Below are positions 7,558 to 16,529 of a stretch of 64,000 nucleotides of DNA, in pieces (positions within the stretch are counted from its first letter, which is position 1; each line of letters starts with the position of its first letter). A model generated the notes under the pieces. It had not been told where the DNA came from and did not search any database. It saw nothing but the letters and a program-made list of their open reading frames with translations. The translations under genes were made by a program, and so were the position numbers. Source of the DNA: Pararhodobacter sp. CCB-MM2 (GTDB lineage Bacteria; Pseudomonadota; Alphaproteobacteria; Rhodobacterales; Rhodobacteraceae). Location: NCBI RefSeq assembly GCF_001691415.1, contig NZ_LRRR01000010.1, positions 1-64,000 of the forward strand. The letters are read 5' to 3'.

Positions 7558-9444
7558 ATGACCGACAAGACCAAGCTCAGCGCCGACGAATGGGATGAAG
7601 TGAACTTCCCGCGTCCGGCCGAGAACGATTTCGACCGCGTGGTCGAGCGCGCCCTCAGCCGCCGTGGCTTCATGGCCGGCATTCTGGCCTTCGGTTCGGG
7701 TGCGGCTGTCATGGGCACCGGCATCCTGTCGCCGCGCGCGGCGCTGGCGCAGACGACCGCGCGCTTCCCCTTCACCCCGATCGACGCGCAGACCGATTTC
7801 GAGGTCCATGTGCCCGCGGGCTACAAGGTGCAGGTTCTGGCCAAATGGGGCGACGCCCTGTTCGGCAATGCCGCCGGCTATGACGTGGCCGAGGGCGGCC
7901 CGGTCGAGGCTTCGGACCGCATCTTCGGCGAGAACACCGATGGCATGGAAACCTTCTCGTACCGCGGGCATCAGCTGATCGCGGTGAACCACGAATACAC
8001 CAACAACGACATCAACCTGCCCGCGGCGCAAGAGGGCGTTCCGGCCTCGGCCGCGGATGTTCTGAAGCTGCAGAACCTGCAGGGCGTCACCGTGATGGAA
8101 GTGGCCGAGGACGAGAGCGGCTGGAAGGTCGTTGTCGACAGCCCCTTCAACCGCCGCATCCACCACAACACGCCGATGACGCTGGTGGGTCCGGCGGCCG
8201 GCCATGCGCTGCTGCAGACCTCGGCCGATGCCTCGGGCATGCAGGCTTTGGGCACGCTGAACAACTGCGGCTCGGGCACGACGCCCTGGGGCACCTATCT
8301 GACCTGCGAAGAGAACTTCAACGGCTACTTCGGCGCGACCGGCGAGATGCCCTCGGACGAGACGCTGGCCGGCGGGTACACCCGCTATGGTATCGGCGCT
8401 GACGGCTGGGGCTACGATTACCACAAGCATGATGCGCGCTTTGACGTCTCGGCCAACCCGAACGAGCCGCATCGTCACGGCTGGGTCGTCGAAATCGACC
8501 CGACCAACCCCGATGCCGCGCCGGTCAAGCACACCGGTCTGGGCCGCATCAAGCACGAGAATGCCGAGGTCGTGCTGGCCCGTGACGGCCGTGTCGTGGT
8601 CTACATGGGCGACGACGAGCGGGGCGAGTTCCTGTACAAGTTCGTCTCGAACGGGGTCTATGTTCCGGGCGGCTCGACCGAGGGTCTCTTGGATGACGGG
8701 CAGCTCTATGTCGCCAAGTTCAACGACGACATGACCGGCGAATGGCTGGCCCTGACGCCGGAGACCACGGGCATGGACGCCGTCGAGATCCTGATCTTCG
8801 CCCGGACCGCCGGCTCGGCCGTCGGCGCGACGACCATGGACCGCCCGGAATGGGTGTCGGCCAACCCGCATGCCTGCGAAGTCTATTGCGCGCTGACCAA
8901 CAACACCCGTCGCGGCACCCGGACCAACGCCGGTGGCGACGAGACCCCGGTCGGCGGCCCGAACCCGCGCGAAGCCAACCAGTTTGGTCAGATCGTCCGC
9001 TGGTTCCCGCATGACGACGATCATGCCGGCACCACCTTCGACTGGGATCTCTATGTGATGGCGGGCAACCCCTCGGTGCATTCGGACGCCTATGGCGGCT
9101 CGGAGAATGTCACCGCGGGCAACATGTTCAACTCGCCCGATGGCATGGCCTTCGACACGACGGGTCTGCTGTGGATCCAGACCGATGGCGACGATTCGAA
9201 CGAAGGTGACTTCGCCGGTCAAGGCAACAACCAGATGCTGGCGGGCGACCCGGTTTCGGGCGAGATCGCGCGCTTCCTGACGGGGCCGAATGGCTCGGAA
9301 GTGACAGGTCTGGCCTGGTCGACCGACCGCCGCACGATGTTCGTCGGCATCCAGCATCCGGGCGGCTCGTGGCCGACGGGGTCGGGTCTGCCGCGCTCGG
9401 CGCTGATCGCGGTGACGCGGGAAGACGGCGCGCTGGTCGGCTGA
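7558..9444 (+). CDS. phoX: PhoX-type alkaline phosphatase, Tat-exported
   Basis: This 628-residue protein of the PhoX (DUF839) family comprises Ca2+/Fe3+-dependent periplasmic phosphomonoesterases that release phosphate from organic esters. The N-terminus has a twin-arginine signal, SRRGFMAG at residues 34-41, with a hydrophobic stretch and an ALA-QT cleavage site near residue 64. Family segments include the NHEY motif near residue 145, TPWGTYLTCEENFNGYFG and RHGWVVEIDP. The start at 7558 is chosen because an upstream in-frame GTG overlaps the region just after the Pho box. A weak hairpin follows the stop. Confidence 0.95.
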   Translation: MTDKTKLSADEWDEVNFPRPAENDFDRVVERALSRRGFMAGILAFGSGAAVMGTGILSPRAALAQTTARFPFTPIDAQTDFEVHVPAGYKVQVLAKWGDALFGNAAGYDVAEGGPVEASDRIFGENTDGMETFSYRGHQLIAVNHEYTNNDINLPAAQEGVPASAADVLKLQNLQGVTVMEVAEDESGWKVVVDSPFNRRIHHNTPMTLVGPAAGHALLQTSADASGMQALGTLNNCGSGTTPWGTYLTCEENFNGYFGATGEMPSDETLAGGYTRYGIGADGWGYDYHKHDARFDVSANPNEPHRHGWVVEIDPTNPDAAPVKHTGLGRIKHENAEVVLARDGRVVVYMGDDERGEFLYKFVSNGVYVPGGSTEGLLDDGQLYVAKFNDDMTGEWLALTPETTGMDAVEILIFARTAGSAVGATTMDRPEWVSANPHACEVYCALTNNTRRGTRTNAGGDETPVGGPNPREANQFGQIVRWFPHDDDHAGTTFDWDLYVMAGNPSVHSDAYGGSENVTAGNMFNSPDGMAFDTTGLLWIQTDGDDSNEGDFAGQGNNQMLAGDPVSGEIARFLTGPNGSEVTGLAWSTDRRTMFVGIQHPGGSWPTGSGLPRSALIAVTREDGALVG

Positions 9445-9467
9445 CGCTCTTCGGGGTGAGATAAGGG

Positions 9468-9500
9468 GGCCGGGCATCCGATGGGATGTCCGGCCTTCGC
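9468..9500 (+). terminator. Probable terminator of phoX
   Basis: GGCCGGGCATC (9468-9478) pairs with GATGTCCGGCC (9485-9495) with one G-U wobble and a six-base loop, followed by a short T-containing stretch. It lies 24 bases after the phoX stop. Confidence 0.6.
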
Positions 9501-9600
9501 CGTTTCGGGGGCGTGGGTCGTAAAGGATGGGCCGCACCTCCTGCGGGCAGGGGCAGGGGTGCGGGCCTCGTCGGCATAGGGGAATAGTGATGAGCGGGGC

Positions 9601-9807
9601 AGGTGGGGTGAAACCCCACCCTACGCCGCGCCGAGAGAGGCTAGCGGCGGCGCGGGCCGTTCAGGACTGGCGGAGGGCGCCGTTTGTCGTGCCAGATCGC
9701 TCCGGCGACACACATGCGTCCGCGCAAGTCGAGGCGCCAATCCACGGGCTGTCGCTGGCCCGGTTTCAACGAGCCGAGCCGGCGTAGGGTGGGGTTTCAC
9801 CCCACCT
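9601..9807. repeat. Family B paired palindromes in a gene-free interval
   Basis: The 375 bases between phoX and argC hold no convincing gene. They contain two copies of a palindromic unit in inverted orientation: GGTGGGGTGAAACCCCACC (9602-9620) followed by CTACG, and the mirror copy CGTAGGGTGGGGTTTCACC... (from 9783) with stem ending at 9806. The 150 bases between them look non-coding. A similar but compact pair occurs at 32451-32513. The structure resembles REP/BIME-like elements; no transposase is linked. Confidence 0.7.
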
Positions 9808-9819
9808 TTGCGCCCGATG

Positions 9820-10737
9820 TCAGAGGCCGGTGCCCTCATCCACCCCTAGGAGGATGTTGAGGTTCTGCACCGCCGCGCCCGAGGCGCCCTTGCCGAGATT
9901 GTCGAGCACTGCAACCAGCGTCGCCGCCCCGCTTTTCGCGTTGCCATGCACCGACAGCTCCAGCCGGTTGGTGCCGTTCAGGCGCTCGGGCCAGACGCGC
10001 GGCTCATGCGTGGCGGGATCGACGACGGCGACGAAGCGTTCGCCCTCATAGGCGGCACGCAGCGCTTCCTCGGCCGCTTTCATCCCGGTCTCGCCGAGAT
10101 CGCGCATGTGCAGCACGACGGCCATCCCCTGTGCATACTGCCCGACGGACGGCACGAAGACCGGCACCGTCGACAGGTTGCCGTGCAGCTTGATTTCGGG
10201 CAGGTGCTTGTGGCCCTGCGTCACGCCGTAAAGGAACGAACCCTGCACTTCGCCGGTCTCGTACTCCGCGATCATCGATTTGCCGCCGCCGGTATAGCCC
10301 GACACGCCCGAGATCGCCGGCGGCGAGGCCGGGTCAATGAGACCGGCCTCGACCAGCGGGCGGATCAGCGCGATGGCGCAGGTCGACCAGCAGCCCGGGT
10401 TCGACACGCGGGTCGCTTGCGACAAGGCCGCGCGCTGGCCCTTGCTCATCTCGGGGAAGCCGAAGACCCAGTCCGGGTCGACGCGATGCGCCGTCGAGGC
10501 ATCGATCAGCCGCGTGCCGTAGGGCGCGGCGAGGGCTGCGGCTTCCTTGGCGGCCTCGTCGGGCAGGCACAGGATCGCAACATCCGCTTCGGCGAGGGCT
10601 TCGCGGCGGGCCTCAGGGTCCTTTCGGCGCTCAGGCGCGACCTGCACGAGGCTGATATCCTCGCGCGGGGCCAGGCGCTCGCGGATCTGCAGACCCGTGG
10701 TGCCGACTTCGCCATCGATGAAGACCTTGTGTGCCAT
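9820..10737 (-). CDS. argC: N-acetyl-gamma-glutamyl-phosphate reductase (type 2)
   Basis: This 305-residue enzyme of arginine biosynthesis reduces N-acetylglutamyl 5-phosphate to the semialdehyde with NADPH. The short (type 2) form is recognised by KVFIDGEVGTTGLQIRERL at the N-terminus, the active-site Cys in SNPGCWSTCA and the conserved SGVSGYTGGGKSMI and GHKHLPEI segments. It is monocistronic and starts 131 bases from the divergent lldD. Identification is secure. Confidence 0.96.
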   Translation of the reverse strand: MAHKVFIDGEVGTTGLQIRERLAPREDISLVQVAPERRKDPEARREALAEADVAILCLPDEAAKEAAALAAPYGTRLIDASTAHRVDPDWVFGFPEMSKGQRAALSQATRVSNPGCWSTCAIALIRPLVEAGLIDPASPPAISGVSGYTGGGKSMIAEYETGEVQGSFLYGVTQGHKHLPEIKLHGNLSTVPVFVPSVGQYAQGMAVVLHMRDLGETGMKAAEEALRAAYEGERFVAVVDPATHEPRVWPERLNGTNRLELSVHGNAKSGAATLVAVLDNLGKGASGAAVQNLNILLGVDEGTGL

Positions 10738-10868
10738 CGGAAAACCCTTTCATGGATGCCCGTGAGATAGGGCAAGCGGGGGCATGGGGCAAGGAAAGTC
10801 TGACGCGATCAGACTTGCGTTGGCCACGGTCGAGCGGTAAGGAAACTTGACCAATTCGGGAGGGGCAG

Positions 10869-12038
10869 ATGGCCGTCATCACCACGATCGAGGATCTTCA
10901 CCGGCTCTACAAGCGCCGCGCGCCGAAGATGTTCTACGATTACTGCGAATCCGGCAGTTGGACCGAGCAGACCTTCACCGAGAACAAGACGGATTTCCAG
11001 AAGATCCACCTGCGCCAGCGCGTCGCCGTGGACATGTCGAACCGCACCACGGAATCGACGATGATCGGCGAGAAAGTCTCGATGCCGGTGGCGCTGGCGC
11101 CCGTGGGCCTGACGGGCATGCAGCACGCGGATGGCGAGATCCTCGCCGCCCGCGCGGCCGAGAAATTCGGCGTGCCCTTCACCCTGTCCACCATGTCGAT
11201 CTGCTCGATCGAGGATGTGGCCGAGCACACGACCAAGCCCTTCTGGTTCCAGCTCTACGTGATGAAGGACGAGGATTTTGTCAGCCGGATCATCCAGCGG
11301 GCAAAGGATGCGGGCTGCTCGGCCTTGGTGTTGACGCTCGACTTGCAGCTGTTGGGCCAGCGGCACAAGGACCTGAAGAACGGCCTCTCGGCCCCGCCCA
11401 AGCTGACCCCCGCGGTCATCGCCGATCTGGCGACCAAATGGCGTTGGGGCATGGGGATGCTGGGCACGAAGCGGCGCTTTTTCGGCAATATCGTCGGGCA
11501 CGCGAAGGGCGTCAGCGACGCCTCGGCTCTGGGCGCCTGGACGGCCGAGCAATTCGATCCGCAGCTCGATTGGAGCAAGATCGAGAAGCTGCGCGACATG
11601 TGGGGCGGCAAGCTGATCCTCAAGGGGATCAACGACCCCGAGGACGCGGTCATGGCCTCGAAAATTGGCGCCGATGCGATCACCGTCTCGAACCATGGCG
11701 GGCGCCAGCTCGACGGGGCGATGTCCTCCATTCGCATGCTGCCGTCGATCATGGACGCCGTGGGCGACGAGATCGAAGTGCATCTGGATTCGGGCATCCG
11801 CTCGGGTCAGGACGTGCTGAAGGCGCTGGCTCTGGGGGCGAAGGGCACGATGATCGGGCGCTCCTTCGTCTATGGCCTTGGTGCGATGGGCGAGAAGGGC
11901 GTGACCACGGCGCTGGAGGTCATCCGCAAGGAGCTGGACATGACCATGGCGCTGTGTGGCGAGCGGGATGTGAAGGCCTTGGGCAAGCACAACCTGCTGA
12001 TGCCGCAGGGCTTCGGCGATCCGACGGTGGTTCTGTGA
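10869..12038 (+). CDS. lldD: FMN-dependent L-lactate dehydrogenase / alpha-hydroxy-acid oxidase
   Basis: This 389-residue FMN TIM-barrel enzyme oxidises L-lactate (or a related 2-hydroxy acid) to the keto acid, passing electrons to quinone or oxygen. Conserved features are the N-terminal FYDYCESGSWTE, the FMN-binding APVGLTGM, TLDLQLLGQRHKDLKNG, the catalytic SNHGGRQLDG and the phosphate-binding GTMIGRSFVYG. Length fits LldD. GGGAGGGG lies upstream of the start. A separate D-lactate-type enzyme is encoded at 25093-26469. The exact substrate cannot be proven from sequence. Confidence 0.9.
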   Translation: MAVITTIEDLHRLYKRRAPKMFYDYCESGSWTEQTFTENKTDFQKIHLRQRVAVDMSNRTTESTMIGEKVSMPVALAPVGLTGMQHADGEILAARAAEKFGVPFTLSTMSICSIEDVAEHTTKPFWFQLYVMKDEDFVSRIIQRAKDAGCSALVLTLDLQLLGQRHKDLKNGLSAPPKLTPAVIADLATKWRWGMGMLGTKRRFFGNIVGHAKGVSDASALGAWTAEQFDPQLDWSKIEKLRDMWGGKLILKGINDPEDAVMASKIGADAITVSNHGGRQLDGAMSSIRMLPSIMDAVGDEIEVHLDSGIRSGQDVLKALALGAKGTMIGRSFVYGLGAMGEKGVTTALEVIRKELDMTMALCGERDVKALGKHNLLMPQGFGDPTVVL

Positions 12039-12077
12039 TGGGATGAAAGGGGGGGCTTGGGCCTCCCTTTTGCATTC

Positions 12078-12234
12078 GGGGGAGGGGTTTCGCCCTCAGC
12101 CGGCATGCCTCCGGCACGCAGGTCTCGGGCGACCGGAGGGCCTCGCTTCGCTCGGCCCCGAAAAAGGAAGGGAGGGGGCTCTGCCCCCTCGGCCTTCGGC
12201 CTCACCCCCGGGATATTTGAGGAACGAAGATGAA
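12078..12234 (+). repeat. Dispersed hairpin repeat, family A, copy 3
   Basis: This is a full-length copy: GGGAGGGGTTTCGCCCTC, CCGGCATGCCTCCGGCACGC, GGCCTCGCTTCGCTCGGCC, GGGGGCTCTGCCCCC, GGCCTTCGGCC, then GGGATATTTGAGGAACGAAG. It lies 39 bases after the lldD stop, in sense with it. The lldD-FKBP interval of 319 bases contains nothing else recognisable apart from the FKBP leader. Confidence 0.8.
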
Positions 12235-12357
12235 GGGGGGCGGTGCATTGGCCCCCTCGGGTTTTCCTTCCGGGCCGGGACTGATAGGGTCGGGGCTTCA
12301 CCGGAGCAATCCGCGAAACGCGACCTCCGCCATTCATCCCGACATCAGGAGCAATCC

Positions 12358-12786
12358 ATGACCAAGGCCACGGCGGGTAACACCGTCCAGTTTCACTATA
12401 CCGGCACGCTTTCCGACGGCAGCGTCTTCGACAGCTCGGAAGGCCGTGAGCCGCTGTCCTTCACGCTGGGTTCGGGCCAGATCATTCCCGGCCTCGACGC
12501 CGCCATCGACGGCATGGCGCAGGGCGAGCAGAAGACCGTGACCATCCCGGCCGCCGAGGCCTATGGCGAGGCCGATCCGCGCGCCCGTCAGGCCGTGCCG
12601 CGCGCGCAGATCCCGGATCATATCCCGACCGAGCCCGGCACTTCGCTGCAGATGCAATCGCCGGACGGCCAGGTGATCCCGGTCACCGTGATCGAGGCCA
12701 ATGACGAGCATGTGGTGCTGGACGCGAACCACCCGCTCGCCGGCAAAGACCTGACCTTCGCGGTCGAGATCGTCTCGGTCGCCTGA
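12358..12786 (+). CDS. FKBP-type peptidyl-prolyl isomerase, SlyD-like
   Basis: This 142-residue cytoplasmic proline isomerase/chaperone has the FKBP core VQFHYTGTLSDGSVFDSSEG and the GSGQIIPGLDAAIDGM segment. An inserted IF domain (about 65-120) follows, then a returning NHPLAGKDLTFAVEIVSV strand, the SlyD layout. It lacks the His/Cys-rich metal-binding tail of E. coli SlyD. The ATG at 12358 follows AGGAG; the frame is open further upstream but runs through the family A repeat. It is convergent with the LysE gene, with only five bases between stops. Confidence 0.93.
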   Translation: MTKATAGNTVQFHYTGTLSDGSVFDSSEGREPLSFTLGSGQIIPGLDAAIDGMAQGEQKTVTIPAAEAYGEADPRARQAVPRAQIPDHIPTEPGTSLQMQSPDGQVIPVTVIEANDEHVVLDANHPLAGKDLTFAVEIVSVA

Positions 12787-12791
12787 CGGCT

Positions 12792-13418
12792 TCAGGCGCG
12801 GCGCAAGGTGGCGGTCATCAGGCCCATGCCCACCAGCGCCGCGCCGCCAAGCCGCGTGACGCCCGCCGCCGAGCGCGGCGTTGTCAGGAAGCGGCGCATC
12901 CGGTTGGCGAGCAAGGCGAAGAGCAACGCGTTCAGCGCCGCCATGCTGACGAAGGTGGCGATCATCACCGTGAATTGCGGCGCCAGCGGTGCGCCCGGGG
13001 TGATGAATTGCGGCACGAAAGCCACGAAGAAGGCGATGGACTTCGGGTTCAGCACCGTGACTAGCGCCGCGTGGCGGAACACCTGACCGGCCGGCAGGTC
13101 CTCTGGGCGCGAGAGGCCCGCAAGCCCCGCCTTGCCGGCGCTGCGCCACAGGCCGATGCCCATCCACACCAGATACACCGCGCCCACCCATTTCAAGATA
13201 GTGAATAGGGTCGCCGAGGTCGCGACCAGCGCGCCCAGCCCCAGAAGCGAGGCGCTCATCGCCAGCAGATCCCCCAGCGCAACACCCGCCGCCATGGCCA
13301 GTGCCACGCGGCGGCCTTGGGTCAGGGCGTAGCTCACGACCAGCAGCAGGGTCGGGCCAGGGATGACCAGAAGGGCGAGCGAGGCGGCGACGAAGGCCAG
13401 CCAGAGGTGAAGGTCCAT
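12792..13418 (-). CDS. LysE-family exporter
   Basis: This 208-residue inner-membrane protein has about six hydrophobic helices. The family signature near the N-terminus (LLVIPGPTLLLVVSYALTQG) and the GVALGDLLAMSASLLGLGAL segment match RhtB/LysE translocators that export amino acids such as threonine or homoserine; the substrate is not predictable. GGGAG lies nine bases before the start on the minus strand. It is divergent from tdk. Confidence 0.9.
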   Translation of the reverse strand: MDLHLWLAFVAASLALLVIPGPTLLLVVSYALTQGRRVALAMAAGVALGDLLAMSASLLGLGALVATSATLFTILKWVGAVYLVWMGIGLWRSAGKAGLAGLSRPEDLPAGQVFRHAALVTVLNPKSIAFFVAFVPQFITPGAPLAPQFTVMIATFVSMAALNALLFALLANRMRRFLTTPRSAAGVTRLGGAALVGMGLMTATLRRA

Positions 13419-13525
13419 GCGAGGGCTCCCTGTTTCAGCGCCTTCAGCAAAGACAGAGCCGCGACCCGCTGTCCAGAGGCGGGAATCGGGTTTTCCCCTC
13501 GGCAGCTGCGCGCTATGACCCGGGC

Positions 13526-14104
13526 ATGGCCAAGCTCTATTTCCACTATTCCACCATGAACGCGGGCAAATCGACGATCCTCTTGCAGGCGTCGTATAAT
13601 TACCGCGAGCGGGGGATGGACACCTATCTGATCACCGCTCAGTTCGACAATCGCGCGGGCGAGGGGCGGGTCGGCTCGCGCATCGGCATTGGTTCCGACG
13701 CCGATACCTTCGGACCGGGCGAGGATCTGTTCGCCAAGATCGAGGCGCGGCTGGCGATGGGTGCAGTGGCCTGCATCTTCATCGACGAAGCGCAGTTCCT
13801 GTCGAAGGAGCAGGTCTGGGATCTGGCGCGGGTCGTCGACGATCTGAATGTGCCGATCATGTGCTACGGTCTCCGCGTCGATTTCCGTGGCGAGCTGTTC
13901 CCGGGATCGGCCGCGCTGCTGGCCCTGGCGGACGAGATGCGGGAAGTGCGGACCATCTGCCACTGCGGAAAGAAGGCGACGATGGTGATCCGGCAAGGCC
14001 CTGACGGGATGGCCCTGAAGGACGGTGCGCAGGTGCAGATCGGCGGAAACGAGACCTATGTCTCGCTGTGCCGGCGGCACTGGCGGGAAGCTGTCGGCCG
14101 GTAA
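13526..14104 (+). CDS. tdk: Thymidine kinase
   Basis: This 192-residue type II thymidine kinase phosphorylates thymidine with ATP for pyrimidine salvage. The P-loop STMNAGKST is at residues 9-17, Walker B IFIDEAQF is in mid-protein, and structural zinc ligands are CHCGKK and LCRRHW. Length matches bacterial enzymes. It stands alone between LysE and the GntR operon. Confidence 0.97.
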   Translation: MAKLYFHYSTMNAGKSTILLQASYNYRERGMDTYLITAQFDNRAGEGRVGSRIGIGSDADTFGPGEDLFAKIEARLAMGAVACIFIDEAQFLSKEQVWDLARVVDDLNVPIMCYGLRVDFRGELFPGSAALLALADEMREVRTICHCGKKATMVIRQGPDGMALKDGAQVQIGGNETYVSLCRRHWREAVGR

Positions 14105-14186
14105 GCCGCTAAATTTTCAACGAAAAAGGGCGATCTGACGCGCTGTCGTCAGGGATGTTGACACGACTCATTCCGGCTGTCACCGT

Positions 14187-14202
14187 ATTCTGAATTCAGA
14201 AT
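14187..14202. promoter_or_regulatory. Operator-like palindrome before the GntR gene
   Basis: ATTCTGAATTCAGAAT is a perfect 16-base palindrome centred 20 bases before the GTG start of the FCD-type GntR regulator. Its location and form suit autoregulation. TTGACA at 14158-14163 is a candidate -35, but the spacing to TATTCT (14186) is 22 bases, longer than normal, so the promoter is uncertain. Confidence 0.65.
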
Positions 14203-14213
14203 TCGGAGATACC

Positions 14214-14903
14214 GTGAAGATCCTCGCCCTCAAGCCCAGCCTTGCCGAACAGGTCTACGAGGTCATCGTGGCCGGCATCTGTGACGGCGACCTGCCGGCG
14301 GGCGCGCATCTGGTGCAGGAGCAACTGGCCGAGCAGCTCGGCGTCTCGCGTCAGCCGATCCAGCAGGCAATGGCCTTGCTCAAGGCGGATGGCATGGTCG
14401 AGGAGATCGGCCGGCGCGGTCTCTGTGTCGCGGCCCTCGATCCGGCGTTGATGCGCCATCACTACGATATCCGGGCGACGCTGGACGGCTTGGCGGCGCG
14501 CTTGTCGGCCCTCAGGCTTGCGGCGGCGCCGGGGCTGGCCAAATCCTTCTCGGACCGGGCGGCACAGATCCTCGAGGCGGGGCAGGCGGCCGTATCCAGC
14601 GGCGAAGTGGCCGGGCAAGTGCGCCACGACATGGCGCTGCACACCTTGATCTACGAGACCTCGGGCAACCCGTTGCTGGCGCGGACGGCCGAGCCGCATT
14701 GGCGCTTCCTGCGCCGGGCGATGGGCGAGGTTCTGCGCCGCGCGACCCTGCCGCGCGAAATCTGGCGCCAGCATGCCGAGATCGTCGAGGCGATTGCGCG
14801 GGGCGATGCGCAAGGGGCCGAGGCGCTGATGGTGCATCACGACCTGTCTGCGGCGGGGACGCTGCAAGCGGCGCTGGAGGCGATGGAGGCGGCCAGCGCC
14901 TGA
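14214..14903 (+). CDS. GntR-family regulator, FCD subgroup
   Basis: This 229-residue regulator has an N-terminal winged helix-turn-helix (residues about 8-75, with EQLGVSRQPIQQAMALLKAD and wing GRRGLCV). An all-helical FCD ligand domain follows, in which Asp/His metal ligands occur (RHDMALHTLIYETSGNPLL and WRQHAEIVEAI). FCD regulators bind organic acids and usually control a neighbouring catabolic operon. The start is GTG at 14214. The acyl-CoA synthetase starts 60 bases downstream, so it is the likely specific regulator of that two-gene module. Confidence 0.92.
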   Translation: MKILALKPSLAEQVYEVIVAGICDGDLPAGAHLVQEQLAEQLGVSRQPIQQAMALLKADGMVEEIGRRGLCVAALDPALMRHHYDIRATLDGLAARLSALRLAAAPGLAKSFSDRAAQILEAGQAAVSSGEVAGQVRHDMALHTLIYETSGNPLLARTAEPHWRFLRRAMGEVLRRATLPREIWRQHAEIVEAIARGDAQGAEALMVHHDLSAAGTLQAALEAMEAASA

Positions 14904-14963
14904 CCAAACACGCGCCGGGGCGGGGAGGCCTCGACGCTTGTGTCTCACCGGGGGGAGGAACCC

Positions 14964-16529
14964 ATGAAAGACGTCCTGACGGTCGGTCAGGTGCTGTCCG
15001 CGCAGGCGCGCGTGCAGCCTGACCGCATCGGCGCGCGCGATCTGGAGCGCAGCCTGACTTTCCGGCAATGGAACCAGCGCGCCTGCCAATTGGCGAATGC
15101 GCTGCTGAAGCTGGGACTGACGCCCGGCGAACGGGTGGCGGTGCTGGCCTATAACCGGCTCGAATGGGCGGAGATCTATGCCGCCGTGGCCAAGGCCGGG
15201 CTGGTCGCGGTGCCGTTGAACTTCCGCCTGACCGCGCCGGAGGCCCAGTTCATCGCGCAGGATTGTGCGGTCTCGGCTTTGATCTGCGAGGAGGCGCTGA
15301 TCGACATCGGTGAGGCCCTGCGCAGGGCGCTGGCGTTGCCGTCCGAGCGGGCCGTGGTGATCGGAGCCGCCGAGGGCTGGGGAAGTTATGAGGGCTTGGT
15401 CGCAAATGGTGACGCGGGCGAACCCGATACGGCCCCGCAACCCGGTGACCCGTGGTGCCTGATGTACACCTCGGGGACTACGGGCAATCCCAAGGGCGCG
15501 ATCCGCAGCCATCGCGGCATGGGTATGCTGGCGATGATGACGGCGGTGGAACTGGGGCTCGTCCGCGGCGACGATGCGCTGCTGGTGATGCCGATGTGCC
15601 ATGCGAACTCTCTGAATTTCTTCACGTCGTTCCTGTTCGCGGGCGCCTGCAACACGATCTATTCTCGCGCCAGCTTTGCTGCGGGCCACGCGCTGCGCAC
15701 CATTGGGGCGCTGGGGATCAGCTTCACCTCGCTGACGCCGACACATTTCATGATGATGCTCGACATCCCCGAGGCCGACCGGGGCGCGGCGGATTTCGGA
15801 CGGGTGGCGAAGCTGATGATCTCCTCGGCGCCCGCCCGGATCGAGACCAAGCGGGCAGTGATGGACATGTTCCCGAACTCGGGCCTGTTCGAGCTCTATG
15901 GCTCGACCGAGGCGGGGTGGGTGACCATGCTGCATCCCGACGAGCAATTCGACCATCTGGGATCCGTCGGGCGCGAGGTCATCGGCTCGGCCCCGATCCG
16001 CCTGCTGGACGAGGCCGGGAACGAGGTGCCCGACGGCACGGTGGGCGAGCTTTACTCCTGCGGCCCCTATGCCTTCGAGGGCTATTGGAACCTGCCCGAG
16101 AAGACGGCCGAGGCCTTTCGCGGCGATTACCTCAGCGTGGGGGACATGGCGCTGCGCGATCCGCAGGGCTTCATCAAGCTGATCGACCGCAAGAAGAACA
16201 TGATCATCACCGGCGGCGAGAATGTCTATCCGACCGAGGTGGAGGCCGTGTTGGGCCAGCATCCCTCGGTGCGCGACGTAGCGGTGGTGGGCGTCGCGGA
16301 TGACCGCTGGGGCGAGCGGGTCGAGGCTGCCGTGGTCCTGCGCGACGGCGCCGAGACCAGTGCCGAGGCGCTGATCGACTGGTGCCGAAGCCGGCTGGCC
16401 GGGTTCAAGCGCCCGAAGCGCATCACCTTCCTTGCCCCCGGCGAAATGCCCCGCAACGCGACCGGCAAGATCCTGCACCGGGTCTTGCGGGACACATTGG
16501 CCGAACGCCGCGAAGGAGAGAGCGCATGA
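14964..16529 (+). CDS. Acyl-CoA synthetase (class I adenylate-forming)
   Basis: This 521-residue ligase activates a carboxylic acid through an acyl-adenylate to its CoA thioester. Motifs seen are the P-loop-like [11 protein letters not shown] at 168-178, the A5 [10 protein letters not shown], the hinge region [10 protein letters not shown]...IDRKKNMI with [11 protein letters not shown], and the C-terminal catalytic lysine in [20 protein letters not shown] before 14964 fixes the start. Its stop overlaps the start of the next gene (ATGA). The acid is unknown. Given the ThDP enzyme next door, an oxalate-, 2-hydroxy- or short branched-acid substrate is plausible. Confidence 0.9.
   Translation: MKDVLTVGQVLSAQARVQPDRIGARDLERSLTFRQWNQRACQLANALLKLGLTPGERVAVLAYNRLEWAEIYAAVAKAGLVAVPLNFRLTAPEAQFIAQDCAVSALICEEALIDIGEALRRALALPSERAVVIGAAEGWGSYEGLVANGDAGEPDTAPQPGDPWCLMYTSGTTGNPKGAIRSHRGMGMLAMMTAVELGLVRGDDALLVMPMCHANSLNFFTSFLFAGACNTIYSRASFAAGHALRTIGALGISFTSLTPTHFMMMLDIPEADRGAADFGRVAKLMISSAPARIETKRAVMDMFPNSGLFELYGSTEAGWVTMLHPDEQFDHLGSVGREVIGSAPIRLLDEAGNEVPDGTVGELYSCGPYAFEGYWNLPEKTAEAFRGDYLSVGDMALRDPQGFIKLIDRKKNMIITGGENVYPTEVEAVLGQHPSVRDVAVVGVADDRWGERVEAAVVLRDGAETSAEALIDWCRSRLAGFKRPKRITFLAPGEMPRNATGKILHRVLRDTLAERREGESA

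Noticed and set aside
7474..9537. 687-residue frame antisense to phoX
   Set aside because: Composition typical of the shadow of a GC-rich gene (Arg, Val, Gly, His, no motifs); PhoX on the plus strand has signal peptide and family motifs.
9621..9839. 72-residue frame between the family B units
   Set aside because: Crosses a palindromic repeat, Pro/Arg/Ala-rich, no start signals; judged non-coding.
14196..16478. 760-residue frame antisense to GntR and acyl-CoA synthetase genes
   Set aside because: Shadow frame; the plus-strand proteins carry all expected motifs and overlap cleanly as an operon.
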